DNA of 12,855 bases from Actinomycetota bacterium. GTDB lineage: Bacteria; Actinomycetota; Actinomycetes; S36-B12; CAIYMF01. The position numbers were made by a program, and so were the translations under genes. The notes beneath the pieces are model-generated. The model searched no databases. It saw nothing but the letters and a program-made list of their open reading frames with translations, and had not been told where the DNA came from. Positions 1 through 8,600 of the stretch are shown here, in pieces; within the stretch, counting starts at the first letter, position 1, and each line of letters starts with the position of its first letter. The stretch is from NCBI GenBank assembly GCA_009699025.1, contig WLOZ01000024.1:1-12855 (forward strand). Reading direction: 5' to 3'.

Positions 1-1130
1 AGGCGTTCTTCGTCGGTGATCGGACTGTCGCGCACCACGCTGATGAACTCGGCCGCGACGTCGAGGGGATCGGAGGAGTGGTCGACAGCCACAGACGAGA
101 CTGCCCGAGGCCCCCGCGCCGGATCGAACACGACGTCGACGCGGTGGGGAAAGGCATCGCGCAGTTGGCGCATCAGGTCGTCGGGACGCTGAGAGTCGGT
201 GATAGTGAGCCGGACCCACGACTGCCGGTGCTCGGCGAACGCGTCGGACAGCAGCTCGCCGAGGGTTCCGCGCAGGTCAGCCATTGGCCGCGGCTGGGGC
301 AGCACGACCTCATCGACGAGCACCTCGCCGGTGGGACCGAGGTCGACGATGGTGAGCGACTTGCGGTGGTCGCGCTCGGAGATTGAGTAACGCAGCGGCG
401 ATCCGCAGTAGCGCAGCAGCGCGCCGGTGCCGACCGCGCGCGGCTGCTGCGGCCCGTGCAGATGGCCCAGTGCCACATAGTGCGCACCGGCAAATACTGC
501 TGAGGGCACCGTCTGCAGCCCCCCGACAGACACGTCGCGCTCGGAGGTGCTCACCACAGGCCCCTCCTCGCCACCCACCACGAACGCGTGAGCGACGACC
601 ACGACCCGCGGGGAGCCACCGCGCGCCTCGAGGTCGGCGCGCACTCGCGTCATGGCCGCACCGACGACGGCCTCGTGAGTGGCCGGAAGATCGGGCCCGT
701 CAGGGTCGGTCAGGATGCGGCGGGTGAGTTCGGGCTGGAGGTAGGGGAGGCCGTAGACAAGCACCGGACCGTGCTCGTCGGCGAACTCGACCGGCACCTG
801 GACTCGCGCAGGGTCGGTGAGCAGGTGCACTCCGTGCTGGAACAGGGCCGAGCCATAGCCGAGTCGCACCGCCTGGTCGTGATTGCCCGAGATGACGACC
901 ACCGCAATGCCGAGCGCATGGAGCCGCACGAGAAACGACTCAAACGCCGCGACTGACTCAACCGGGGGAAGGGTGCGGTCGTAGACGTCTCCGGCTACCA
1001 GCACCACATCGACGGACCGCTCGACGGCAGTCTCGACGATGCGGTCGAGGAAGGCCCCCTGCGCGACTGACAGGTCGTGCCCGTTGAGCGAGCGCCCCAG
1101 GTGCAGGTCGGACGTGTGCAGCAGCCTCAT
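1..1130 (-). CDS. sbcD: Exonuclease SbcCD subunit D (SbcD), 3' end cut by window edge
   Basis: SbcD is the Mn-dependent nuclease subunit that works with the SMC-like ATPase SbcC to process hairpins and DNA ends; it is the bacterial Mre11 counterpart. Translating leftward from the ATG at 1130 gives 376 codons with no stop before the edge, so only a short C-terminal piece can be missing. The full calcineurin-like phosphoesterase metal set is visible: D8 and H10 in SDLHLGR, D48 in GDVYD, N83 in GNHD, H181 in VVAHAF, and H223 and H225 in GHLH. After the nuclease domain (about 1-270) comes a GSPLRYSISE segment and a C-terminal capping region, as usual for the family. It lies 36 nt downstream of the L,D-transpeptidase on the same strand. 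No clear ribosome binding site precedes the ATG, but MRLLHTSDLHLG is the typical family start. sbcC would be expected just beyond the left edge; that is inference. Confidence 0.93.
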   Translation of the reverse strand, partial: MRLLHTSDLHLGRSLNGHDLSVAQGAFLDRIVETAVERSVDVVLVAGDVYDRTLPPVESVAAFESFLVRLHALGIAVVVISGNHDQAVRLGYGSALFQHGVHLLTDPARVQVPVEFADEHGPVLVYGLPYLQPELTRRILTDPDGPDLPATHEAVVGAAMTRVRADLEARGGSPRVVVVAHAFVVGGEEGPVVSTSERDVSVGGLQTVPSAVFAGAHYVALGHLHGPQQPRAVGTGALLRYCGSPLRYSISERDHRKSLTIVDLGPTGEVLVDEVVLPQPRPMADLRGTLGELLSDAFAEHRQSWVRLTITDSQRPDDLMRQLRDAFPHRVDVVFDPARGPRAVSSVAVDHSSDPLDVAAEFISVVRDSPITDEER

Positions 1131-1166
1131 GGGGCCACGGTACTGAGCGGCTGTGACACCGCGCGA

Positions 1167-2075
1167 CTAGTCGGCGGTGGGAAGCACCACAACAAGGTCG
1201 CCGATCTCGGCCCAGCGGTAGAGGAAGGCGGCATCCTCATCGGATTGGCGCACACACCCGCCTGAGGCCACCGGCAGTCCGAGCTCTGACGTACCCGTCA
1301 TACGGTCGCCCTTTTTGGCGCCGCGCTCGGGATTGTCCTTGTAGTAGATAGGAATCGAGTGGAAACCGATGGAGGCAGACGTGTCGTTGGTGCCCCATGC
1401 GAAGCGCACCATCCATTGGAAGGTCACCCTGGAGTGCTCGTTCATGGTGTCGCTCGACATCGAGTAGACGTTGTAGGTGCCCTTGGCCGGACGGTCCCAC
1501 CGACCGGTAACGGGATAGTGGCGCACCACCTCGTCGTCGGAGTTCACGAGCCAGACGTGCATGAGCGCCTTGGAGTACACGATGCGGCGGCCCTGACGGC
1601 CGTCGGGCGGATAGGCAGGGATGTTCTCGGCATAGCTCGACTCGGTCGCGGGGACGGGCTCGAGCACGGTCTTCGCGGTGGAGGTGGGCGTCGGCTTCGA
1701 GGTGGGCGTCGGCTTCGCGGTGGGCGTCGGCTTCGCGGTGGGCTTCGGCTTCGCGGTGGGCTTCGCCGTGGTGGTCGGCGCCGAGTCCTTCGTCGCCTTC
1801 GACACCGGCTTGGCCTTCTCGGTGGGCTTGGTTGAGGTCAGGGTGCCCTGACGGTCAGGGCTTCCGGCGAGGGCCGCGGGCACCGCGAACGCGAACACAG
1901 CTCCTACTGCCACAACGAGCGCCGCCCCCGCGAATACCGTGCGCCTGCGCCTTCGCCTGCGCCTGCCCCCGGTGAGCGACGACGCCGCGCGACCCACGGT
2001 GGCACCCACCTGACGGTGGGACTCCGAGTCGGCGAGCCGATCAAATTGGGAGGGCACTGCTTTATCGTATGCCAC
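1167..2075 (-). CDS. Membrane-anchored L,D-transpeptidase (YkuD domain)
   Basis: Probable peptidoglycan L,D-transpeptidase, which makes 3-3 cross-links outside the membrane. The 302-residue protein starts with GTG, with AGGTGAG 8 nt upstream (2084-2090). Residues 1-45 are a cytoplasmic tail ending in eight consecutive arginines. Residues about 47-70 form one hydrophobic segment, an uncleaved anchor or signal peptide with the N-terminus inside. Residues about 75-140 are a Lys/Pro/Thr-rich spacer that can reach through the wall, encoded partly by 18-nt tandem repeats. The YkuD domain covers about 160-300, with H239 in GFHSIP and the nucleophile C274 in ASGGCVRQ. The usual motif is [S/T]HGC; here the His before Gly-Cys is Gly, a variation also known in other YkuD proteins. 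It is divergent from the MFS gene and upstream of sbcD. Domain call firm; activity inferred. Confidence 0.9.
   Translation of the reverse strand: MAYDKAVPSQFDRLADSESHRQVGATVGRAASSLTGGRRRRRRRRTVFAGAALVVAVGAVFAFAVPAALAGSPDRQGTLTSTKPTEKAKPVSKATKDSAPTTTAKPTAKPKPTAKPTPTAKPTPTSKPTPTSTAKTVLEPVPATESSYAENIPAYPPDGRQGRRIVYSKALMHVWLVNSDDEVVRHYPVTGRWDRPAKGTYNVYSMSSDTMNEHSRVTFQWMVRFAWGTNDTSASIGFHSIPIYYKDNPERGAKKGDRMTGTSELGLPVASGGCVRQSDEDAAFLYRWAEIGDLVVVLPTAD
1681..1770. repeat. Five 18-nt tandem repeats inside the L,D-transpeptidase spacer
   Basis: Five consecutive 18-nt units begin at 1681, 1699, 1717, 1735 and 1753. The consensus on the plus strand is GCGGTGGGCGTCGGCTTC, with small changes in the first, second, fourth and fifth copies. 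On the coding (minus) strand each unit encodes a hexapeptide of the KPTPT[A/S] type. The repeat lies in phase with the reading frame, so gain or loss of units would change spacer length without breaking the gene. Confidence 0.9.
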
Positions 2076-2200
2076 CCGGGAATCTCACCTCACATGACAC
2101 GGATACGGCCACGAAGCCCCCGCCCGAGGCGCCATGGGGACTACCCTCAGCACGACACGGCCGCTCCACTCCCCCGGCCGAGGACCACCGAGGAGAGGCG
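2076..2200. promoter_or_regulatory. Divergent intergenic region, transpeptidase / MFS transporter
   Basis: These 125 nt separate the start codons of two divergent genes and must hold both promoters. Ribosome binding sites are clear: AGGTGAG for the transpeptidase (2084-2090, minus strand) and AGGAGAGG for the transporter (2191-2198, plus strand). I could not pick out convincing -35/-10 pairs, and I see no strong inverted repeat. Confidence 0.5.
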
Positions 2201-3802
2201 ATGCCAGATCCGACAGCCACGGGCGAGTCCGGCCCACTCGAGACGGAGGCAGTGCATACCCGTCGCATCGTGACCGTCTCGATCATCGCCGCCCTCGGAG
2301 GCTTTCTGTTCGGCTACGACAGCTCGGTGATCAACGGGGCCAACAAGGCCGTTTTCTACCAGTTCCAGGTGGCGAACGGCTTCGAGCAGGGCTTTGTCGT
2401 GGCTGTTGCCCTGCTCGGATCGGCACTCGGAGCCCTCGTGGGCGGACGGCTGGCCGACCGCTACGGCCGCAAGCGGGTGATGGTCGTTGCCGCAGTGCTC
2501 TTCCTCGTGGCAGGCATCGGCACCGCGTTTCCGTTCGGGGTGTACGACTTCATGCTGTGGCGCGTGGTAGGAGGAGTAGCAATCGGCCTCGCGGCCGTGA
2601 TCTCACCCATGTACATCTCCGAGGTTGCTCCCGCCCACCTACGGGGACGACTCACCTCGCTGTTTCAGTTGGCCATCGTGGTGGGCATCTTCGCCACCCA
2701 ACTGGTCAACGAGGTGATCATCCGCTTCACCCCCAACTCCCCTCAGCAGCCGATGCTGAACCCCGATGTGCCGCCGCAGCAGGCGAACAACGTGCTCGCC
2801 CTCAACCTTGAGGCCTGGCAGTGGATGTTCATCTGCATGGTGGTGCCTGCGGTCGTCTACTGGGCGTTGTCACTGACGATCCCCGAGTCGCCGCGCTTCC
2901 TGGTGGCCCGCCACCGCGAGGAGGAGGCCACGGAGGTGCTGGCCACGATCTACGTGCATGAGCCCTCCGCCAAGGTCGCCTCCATCAGAAACTCCCTCGA
3001 CGGCGAGGTGCGGTCGGGCATGCGCGACCTCAGGGGTGCGGCGCTGGGGCTCAAGCCGATCGTGTGGATCGGCATCACCATGGCCATTCTTCAGCAGTTC
3101 GTGGGCATCAACGCGGTGTTTTACTACTCGAACCTCATCTGGGCGGCCGTGGGGTTCGACGAGAGCAAGGCGTTCCTCACCTCGACCATCATCAGTGCCG
3201 TGAACGTGGTGTTCACGCTCGTGGCGATCGGTTTCGTCGACCGCATCGGTCGCCGACCCCTGCTGCTCATCGGGTCGATCGGAATGTTCGTCACGCTGGG
3301 CATTCTGACCCTCGTGTTCCAGACGGCCCCGAAGTGCACCCAGGCCATCCTTGACGCCGGCGGCCAGAGTGGGTGCGCCGGACAGAGCGAGCTCAACACC
3401 CCCATCCTGGGAGTCACCGAGGGGCGCATCTCGGTGCTGGCGCTCAACGCGTTCGTGGCGTTTTTCGCCTCGACCTGGGGCCCGGTGCTGTGGGTGATGC
3501 TCGGGGAGATGTTTCCCAACAGAATGCGCGCGGCCGCACTCAGCATTGCGGTCATGGCCAACTGGATCGCGAACTTCATCGTCTCGATGTCATTCCCCGG
3601 GCTGGTGCAGGTCTCCCTCGGCCTCGCCTACGGCCTTTTCACGGCCTTCGCCCTGCTTTCATTTTTCTACGTCAAGAAATACGTGCGCGAAACCAACGGG
3701 GTCGAACTCGAGGACATGGCCGAACTCGAGGCAGTGCGAGCGTCGCGAGCGGCCCCGATCACCACGGCACTTCGAGACGGTCCTCCCACAGCAGCCCCGT
3801 AG
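2201..3802 (+). CDS. Sugar porter family MFS transporter
   Basis: Twelve-helix MFS permease of the sugar porter family, probably a proton-coupled or facilitated monosaccharide or polyol importer in the plasma membrane. The chosen start is the ATG at 2201 with AGGAGAGGCG directly upstream, giving 533 residues; the frame stays open further upstream but without a comparable site. Family signatures: GYDSSVING in TM1 (38-46), loop 2-3 GGRLADRYGRKR (81-92), PESPRF after TM6 (228-233), QQFVGINAVFYY in TM7 (298-309), DRIGRRP in loop 8-9 (347-353), and RETNGVELEDM at the end of TM12 (496-506), a variant of the usual PETKG. Loop 5-6 (about 177-205, Pro/Gln/Asn rich) and loop 9-10 (about 375-410), both predicted extracellular, are long; the second has C379 and C392. 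The substrate cannot be read from sequence; glucose or inositol is plausible. The gene's end overlaps the convergent SDR gene by 44 nt. Confidence 0.92.
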   Translation: MPDPTATGESGPLETEAVHTRRIVTVSIIAALGGFLFGYDSSVINGANKAVFYQFQVANGFEQGFVVAVALLGSALGALVGGRLADRYGRKRVMVVAAVLFLVAGIGTAFPFGVYDFMLWRVVGGVAIGLAAVISPMYISEVAPAHLRGRLTSLFQLAIVVGIFATQLVNEVIIRFTPNSPQQPMLNPDVPPQQANNVLALNLEAWQWMFICMVVPAVVYWALSLTIPESPRFLVARHREEEATEVLATIYVHEPSAKVASIRNSLDGEVRSGMRDLRGAALGLKPIVWIGITMAILQQFVGINAVFYYSNLIWAAVGFDESKAFLTSTIISAVNVVFTLVAIGFVDRIGRRPLLLIGSIGMFVTLGILTLVFQTAPKCTQAILDAGGQSGCAGQSELNTPILGVTEGRISVLALNAFVAFFASTWGPVLWVMLGEMFPNRMRAAALSIAVMANWIANFIVSMSFPGLVQVSLGLAYGLFTAFALLSFFYVKKYVRETNGVELEDMAELEAVRASRAAPITTALRDGPPTAAP

Positions 3803-4496
3803 GAGCCGCGGTTCCGTCGGGGCTCACAGCGTCGCGCGTGGCCAGCCACACCACCGTGTCGGCGCCCTCAGTTGCTGAGCGCGGAGCCTCGGGACCCCCC
3901 ATGTCGGTTCGACAGTGGTTGGGACACATCGCGTCGACCAGCACTCCGCGGCGACCGCCCTGCAACTCGGCGTTGAGATTGCGAGTCATGGCGTTCATCG
4001 CCGCCTTTGACACCCGGTAGGGAGCCAGGCCGCCACCGGTTCCCGGACCGCTGAGCCGGCCCAGACAGGCCGAGACGTTGATCACGCGGCCCCAGCGGCG
4101 CTCGACCATGCCGGGCACGAAGGTCGCGATCGTGTAGAACGAGCCGTCGAGGTTGACGTCCATGACGCGCCGCCACTCCTCAGGGGTGGTGCGCAGCGTC
4201 TTGCTCATGGGCGCGCTCATCACGCCCGCGCAGTTCACCAGCACGTCGATGGCTCCCAGTGGGCCGAGCAGATCAGGCAGCGCGTAGATCTCCTTCGCCA
4301 CCGAGACATCCGCGGCGACCCCCACCGCGTCGAGGCCCTCGTTCTGCAGTTGACCGGCCGCCGCGATCGCACGGTCGCGGTCAACCCCCAGCAGGATAAC
4401 GGTGGCCCCAGCCCGGGCGATCCCTCGCGCCGCCTCCAGTCCGATTCCTCGGGTACCCCCGGTGACGAGCGCAACACGGTCGTCTAGCGCACCCAT
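3759..4496 (-). CDS. SDR oxidoreductase, carbonyl-reductase-like
   Basis: Classical short-chain dehydrogenase/reductase of 245 residues, a soluble NAD(P)H-dependent carbonyl reductase by family. The Rossmann motif TGGTRGIG is at 12-19, the NAG-type motif reads NCAG at 88-91, and the catalytic set is N115, S142, Y160 and K164 (YRVSK). The serine-tyrosine gap is 18 residues because of a glycine-rich insert (GPGTGGG), longer than the classical spacing. The C-terminal part, CRTDMGGPEAPRS then EGADTVVWLAT, and an end in VPW resemble the bacterial/plant carbonyl reductase group related to CBR1. The ATG at 4496 is one base after the stop of the upstream MDR gene (TGA-C-ATG), so translation is probably coupled. 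Its last 44 nt lie over the 3' end of the convergent MFS gene. The substrate is unknown. Confidence 0.9.
   Translation of the reverse strand: MGALDDRVALVTGGTRGIGLEAARGIARAGATVILLGVDRDRAIAAAGQLQNEGLDAVGVAADVSVAKEIYALPDLLGPLGAIDVLVNCAGVMSAPMSKTLRTTPEEWRRVMDVNLDGSFYTIATFVPGMVERRWGRVINVSACLGRLSGPGTGGGLAPYRVSKAAMNAMTRNLNAELQGGRRGVLVDAMCPNHCRTDMGGPEAPRSATEGADTVVWLATRDAVSPDGTAAPTGLLWEDRLEVPW
3793..3824 (+). terminator. Inverted repeat at the MFS stop codon, possible weak terminator
   Basis: AGCCCCG at 3793-3799 pairs with CGGGGCT at 3818-3824 around an 18-nt loop that is itself partly self-complementary (GAGCCGCGGTTC). The MFS stop codon lies at the start of the loop. There is no T-tract on either strand, and the repeat is inside the coding sequence of the convergent SDR gene, so it may be a chance result of codon use. 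It is the only candidate terminator for the MFS gene that I can see. Confidence 0.25.
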
Positions 4497-4497
4497 G

Positions 4498-5496
4498 TCA
4501 GTCGATCAGGCTACGGTCGCGGGCTACCTCGACGGTTGCGCCCATGGTCAGGATGACCTTGCCGGTGGTCGCGCGGGCGCGCAGGTCGCGATGCGCCTGC
4601 GCTGCCTCCTCGAGCGGGTACGAGGGTCCGGCCTGCGGCACCAGTGAGCCGTCGACAACCATGCCCACCAGGTCGGCGAGCGGAGTGGCCACCATGCCCA
4701 CGGGGTCAGTCGACATGCAGTCGACCAGCCAGAATCCAACGACGCTGCGCGAGCCGTGCATCAGCGAGTTGGCGGGGATGGGCGTGCTCGGCTCGCGCCC
4801 CGCCATGCCGTAGACCACCAGGCGCCCGAACCGTGACAGTGCTGCCAGCGACTCATCGGTGGTGCGACCCCCGACCATCTCGAGCACGACGTCGACCCGT
4901 CGGCCACCGTTCGCCTCGCGCAGGGCCGCGGTGAGGTTCGGCACGTTCGAATCAACTGCTGTGTGGGCCCCGAGGGCCACTGCCTGCTCTCGCTTGGCGA
5001 GCGTCGACGCCACTGCGATGACATTCGCGGCACCCCAGCGCCTGGCCAGCTGCACAGCCAGCGATCCGACTCCTCCGGCGGCGGCGTGCACCACAACAGA
5101 CTCACCCTCGGACAGTCGCGACGAGGTGCGCAGCAGATGCCAGGCGGTGAGCCCCTGAACCAGCAGGCTCAGCGCCTCGGCGTCACCCACCCCGGTGGGC
5201 ACCTCGAACATGGCCTCGGGCGCGACGAGGGCCTTCTCAGCGTAGGCGCCGCCGGCCGCGGCGAAACCGCACATACGTCGGCCGTCGGGCAGAAACCCCA
5301 CCACCTCGAGCCCGGGCACGAAGGGCAGCGCCTGCTCGGTGAGGTAGGAGTTTTCGGCCGCGTGCGTGTCGGCGAAGTTGACCCCCGCAGCACTCACTGT
5401 GAGCACCTCAAGGCCTGGGATCGGCACCGGATCGGGCAGTTCGACGAGCTCGAGTACCTCGGGGCCGCCAAAGCGACTGACCTGAATTGCACGCAT
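4498..5496 (-). CDS. Zinc-free MDR, NADPH:quinone oxidoreductase-like
   Basis: Medium-chain dehydrogenase/reductase of the quinone oxidoreductase (QOR) type, 332 residues, expected to reduce quinones, enones or similar carbonyls with NADPH in the cytoplasm. The N-terminal GroES-like part has AGVNFADT (37-44) and PFVPGLEVVG (58-67), with no GHE zinc motif and no four-cysteine structural zinc loop. The nucleotide-binding part has HAAAGGVGSLAVQLA (137-151), the QOR form of the glycine motif, and ends in TGKVIL (311-316) plus a short charged tail. I chose the ATG at 5496 because MRAIQVSRFGGPEVL is the usual family start; a GTG two codons earlier (5502) is possible, and neither has a good Shine-Dalgarno. 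It is first gene of a two-gene operon with the SDR, and divergent from kgd. The exact substrate is unknown. Confidence 0.9.
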   Translation of the reverse strand: MRAIQVSRFGGPEVLELVELPDPVPIPGLEVLTVSAAGVNFADTHAAENSYLTEQALPFVPGLEVVGFLPDGRRMCGFAAAGGAYAEKALVAPEAMFEVPTGVGDAEALSLLVQGLTAWHLLRTSSRLSEGESVVVHAAAGGVGSLAVQLARRWGAANVIAVASTLAKREQAVALGAHTAVDSNVPNLTAALREANGGRRVDVVLEMVGGRTTDESLAALSRFGRLVVYGMAGREPSTPIPANSLMHGSRSVVGFWLVDCMSTDPVGMVATPLADLVGMVVDGSLVPQAGPSYPLEEAAQAHRDLRARATTGKVILTMGATVEVARDRSLID

Positions 5497-5655
5497 GGGC
5501 ACAGGCTAGCCGCCCGCCGGAGCACTCGCTTCTCGGCGACGTGATCTAGCGCACTTCCGCGGGCAGTGGCGATCGGCCTCCCGCCCGATAACCTGAGGAA
5601 CTACGACGTGAATCGTCGCCCAATTCTTCGGCCCCCGCGAGTGAGAGGCACCATC
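5497..5655. promoter_or_regulatory. Divergent intergenic region, QOR-like gene / kgd
   Basis: About 160 nt between two divergent start codons, which must hold promoters for the QOR-SDR pair and for kgd. A TAACCT at 5589-5594 could be a -10 for kgd, but no good -35 accompanies it. GAGAGG at 5643-5648 is the probable kgd ribosome binding site. The kgd frame is open back to a GTG at 5566, so part of this stretch could be translated if that start is used. No repeat or clear operator seen. Confidence 0.4.
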
Positions 5656-8600
5656 GTGCTGTCGGACACCCCCCTGCCCAGCGCCTTCGGCACCAACGAG
5701 TGGCTGGTCGACGAGATCTACCAGCAGTACCTCGCCGACCCCGCGACCGTCGACCCCGCCTGGTGGGAGTTTTTCGCCGACTACCAGCCCACCGAGCACG
5801 GTGCGGCAGCGATGCAGGCCCTTCCCGACCTGCCCGACCTGCCTGCGGTTTCCGACGTTCCTGCAGCTGTTCCCGCAGTTCCCGCAGTTCCCGCCACACC
5901 CGTGACTGCTGCCGTGCCCCCGAGCCCCAGCCCCCCCACCACGGTCGCGCCGACGCCCCTGAAGGGCCCCGCCGCACGCGTCGTGATCAACATGGAGGCC
6001 TCGCTCTCAGTCCCTACGGCGACCAGCGTGCGTGCGGTCCCCGCCAAGCTGCTCATCGATAACCGCATCGTGATCAACAACCACCTCGTGCGCTCGCGTG
6101 GGGGCAAGGTCAGCTTCACCCACCTCATCGGCTACGCCGTGGTGCGGGCACTCGCCACGATTCCCGAGATGAACTGGGCCTACGCCGAGGTCGACGGCAA
6201 GCCGGCCATGCTCAAAAACGAGCAGGTCAACCTCGGCCTAGCGATCGACCTGGCCAAGCCCGACGGAACCCGCCAGCTCCTCGTGCCCAGCATCAAGGGC
6301 GCGGGCACCATGGACTTCGCGACCTTCTGGGCCACCTACGACGATCTCGTGCGTAAGGCTCGCGGCGGCAAGCTCGTGGTCGACGACTTCGCGGGCACCA
6401 CGATCAGTCTCACCAACCCGGGCACCATCGGAACCGTGCACTCCGTGCCACGACTGATGGCCGGTCAGGGCGCCATTGTGGGCGTCGGAGCGCTCGAGTA
6501 CCCGGCCGAGTGGCAGGGCGCGTCACCCGAGACCATCGCGCGCCAGGGCATCAGTAAGACCATCACGCTGACGTCGACCTACGACCACCGCATCATCCAG
6601 GGCGCGCAAAGCGGCGACTTCCTCCGACTCATCCACGGCCTGCTACTGGGCGACGACGGCTTCTACGAGGACATCTTCCGATCGCTTCGTATCCCCTACA
6701 AGCCCATCCAGTGGGCCGGCGACATCGCTACCACACACGACGATGAGCTGAGCAAGACTGCGCGCGTTCAGGAACTCATCCACGCCTACCGGGTGCGCGG
6801 CCACCTCATGGCCGATATCGACCCCCTCGAGTACCTGCAGCGCACGCACCCCGACCTCGAAATCGAGTCGCACGGGCTCACACTGTGGGACCTCGATCGC
6901 GAGTTCGCAACCGGCGGGTTTGGCGGCAAGCGCTGGATGAAGCTGCGCGAAATTCTCGGCGTGCTGCGCGACTCGTACTGCCGCACCGTGGGCGTCGAGT
7001 ACATGCACATTCAGGACCCCGACCAGCGCGCGTGGCTGCAGGAGCGCATCGAGGTGCGCCACAGCAAGCCCCCGCGCGAGGAGCAACTGCGCATCCTGCG
7101 CACGCTCAATGCCGCCGAGGCCTTCGAGACATTTCTGCAGACCAAGTACGTGGGGCAGAAGCGCTTCTCCCTCGAGGGTGGCGAGTCGACCATCCCGCTC
7201 CTCGACGCCGTGCTCACCGCCTCGGCCGACGCCGAGCTCAACGAGGTGTGCATCGGAATGCCGCACCGCGGTCGGCTCAACGTGCTGGCCAACATCGCGG
7301 GCAAGTCGTACGGCCAGATCTTCCGCGAGTTCGAGGGCGAGTACGGCGAGGAGTCGGTGCAGGGGTCAGGTGACGTGAAGTACCACCTCGGCACTCAGGG
7401 CACATTCACCAGCCAGCACGGCACCTCGGTCGACGTCTACCTCGCGGCAAACCCGTCGCACCTCGAGGCGGTCAACCCGGTGCTCGAGGGAATCGTGCGC
7501 GCGCGCCAGGACCTGTTGCCGCGCGACACGTTTTCGGTGCTGCCCGTGCTGATGCACGGCGACGCCGCCTTCGCCGGACAGGGCGTGGTGGTCGAGACCC
7601 TTCAGCTCTCACAGCTGCGCGGGTACCGAACGGGCGGCACGATCCACCTCATCGTGAACAACCAGGTGGGCTTCACCACCTCCCCCCGCTACAGCCGCTC
7701 CACCACCTACTGCACCGACCCCGCGCGCATCATTCAGGCGCCGATCTTCCACGTGAACGGAGACGATCCCGAGGCGTGCGTTTACGTGGCGCTGCTCGCC
7801 TTCGAGTTTCGCCAGCAGTTCCACAAGGATGTCGCGATCGACCTCGTGTGCTACCGCCGGCGCGGCCACAACGAGGCAGACGACCCCTCGCTCACCCAGC
7901 CGACGATGTACCAGCTCATCGATCAGAAGCGCTCAGTGCGCAAGATCTACACCGAGAACCTCATCGGCCGTGGCGACATCTCGGTTGAGGAGGCCGAGGC
8001 GGCGCTGCGCGACTACCGCGACCAGCTTGAGCGCGTGTTCCAGGAGACCCACGAGGACGTCGAGTCCGACGAGACCTCCAGTGAGGTGGTTCGCACCGGC
8101 CAGCAGACGCTGGCCCCACAGACACCGGCCTTCGAGGTTGAAACGTCGATCACGCGCGAGGTGGTCGACCGCGTGGTGAACAGCCAGCTGCAGATGCCCG
8201 AGGGTTTCACCGTGCACCCCAGGCTCGCCCCGCAGCTGGCCCGACGGGCCGAAATGGTCGAGAACGACACCATCGACTGGGGAATGGGCGAGGCACTCGC
8301 CATCGGATCGCTGCTCACCGAGGGCCGCACTGTGCGCCTCGCGGGTCAGGACACCCGCCGCGGAACCTTCGGCCACCGCCACGCGGTGATTGTCGACGCG
8401 AAGACCGGCTGGCAGTACAAGCCGCTCAAGCAGTGCTACGAGAACGGCGGCAAGCTCTACGTGTTCGACTCACCCCTGAGCGAGTACGCGGCTATGGGTT
8501 TCGAGTACGGATACTCCGTGGCCCGGCCCGACGCACTGGTGATGTGGGAGGCCCAGTTCGGCGACTTCGTCGACGGAGCCCAGACCATCATCGACGAGTT

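Noticed and set aside
1681..1770. Repeat block considered as a CRISPR array
   Set aside because: Units are only 18 nt, contiguous without spacers, and in frame with a protein repeat.
1359..1835. Plus-strand open frame of 158 codons rich in Gly and Arg
   Set aside because: It is the antisense of the L,D-transpeptidase spacer repeats and domain; composition is low-complexity, and the opposite strand has a clear YkuD protein.
2069..2200. 44-codon N-terminal extension of the MFS transporter
   Set aside because: The extension is not family-like, overlaps the divergent gene's start, and lacks a good ribosome site, while ATG 2201 has AGGAGAGG just upstream.
5566..5655. 30-codon extension of Kgd from GTG 5566
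   Set aside because: The extension has no Kgd resemblance; GTG 5656 has a ribosome site, and the family's N-terminal segment (FGTNEWLV) follows shortly after it.
6643..7266. Minus-strand open frame of 207 codons within kgd
   Set aside because: Shadow of the kgd codon pattern; no domain resemblance, and kgd motifs are intact across it.
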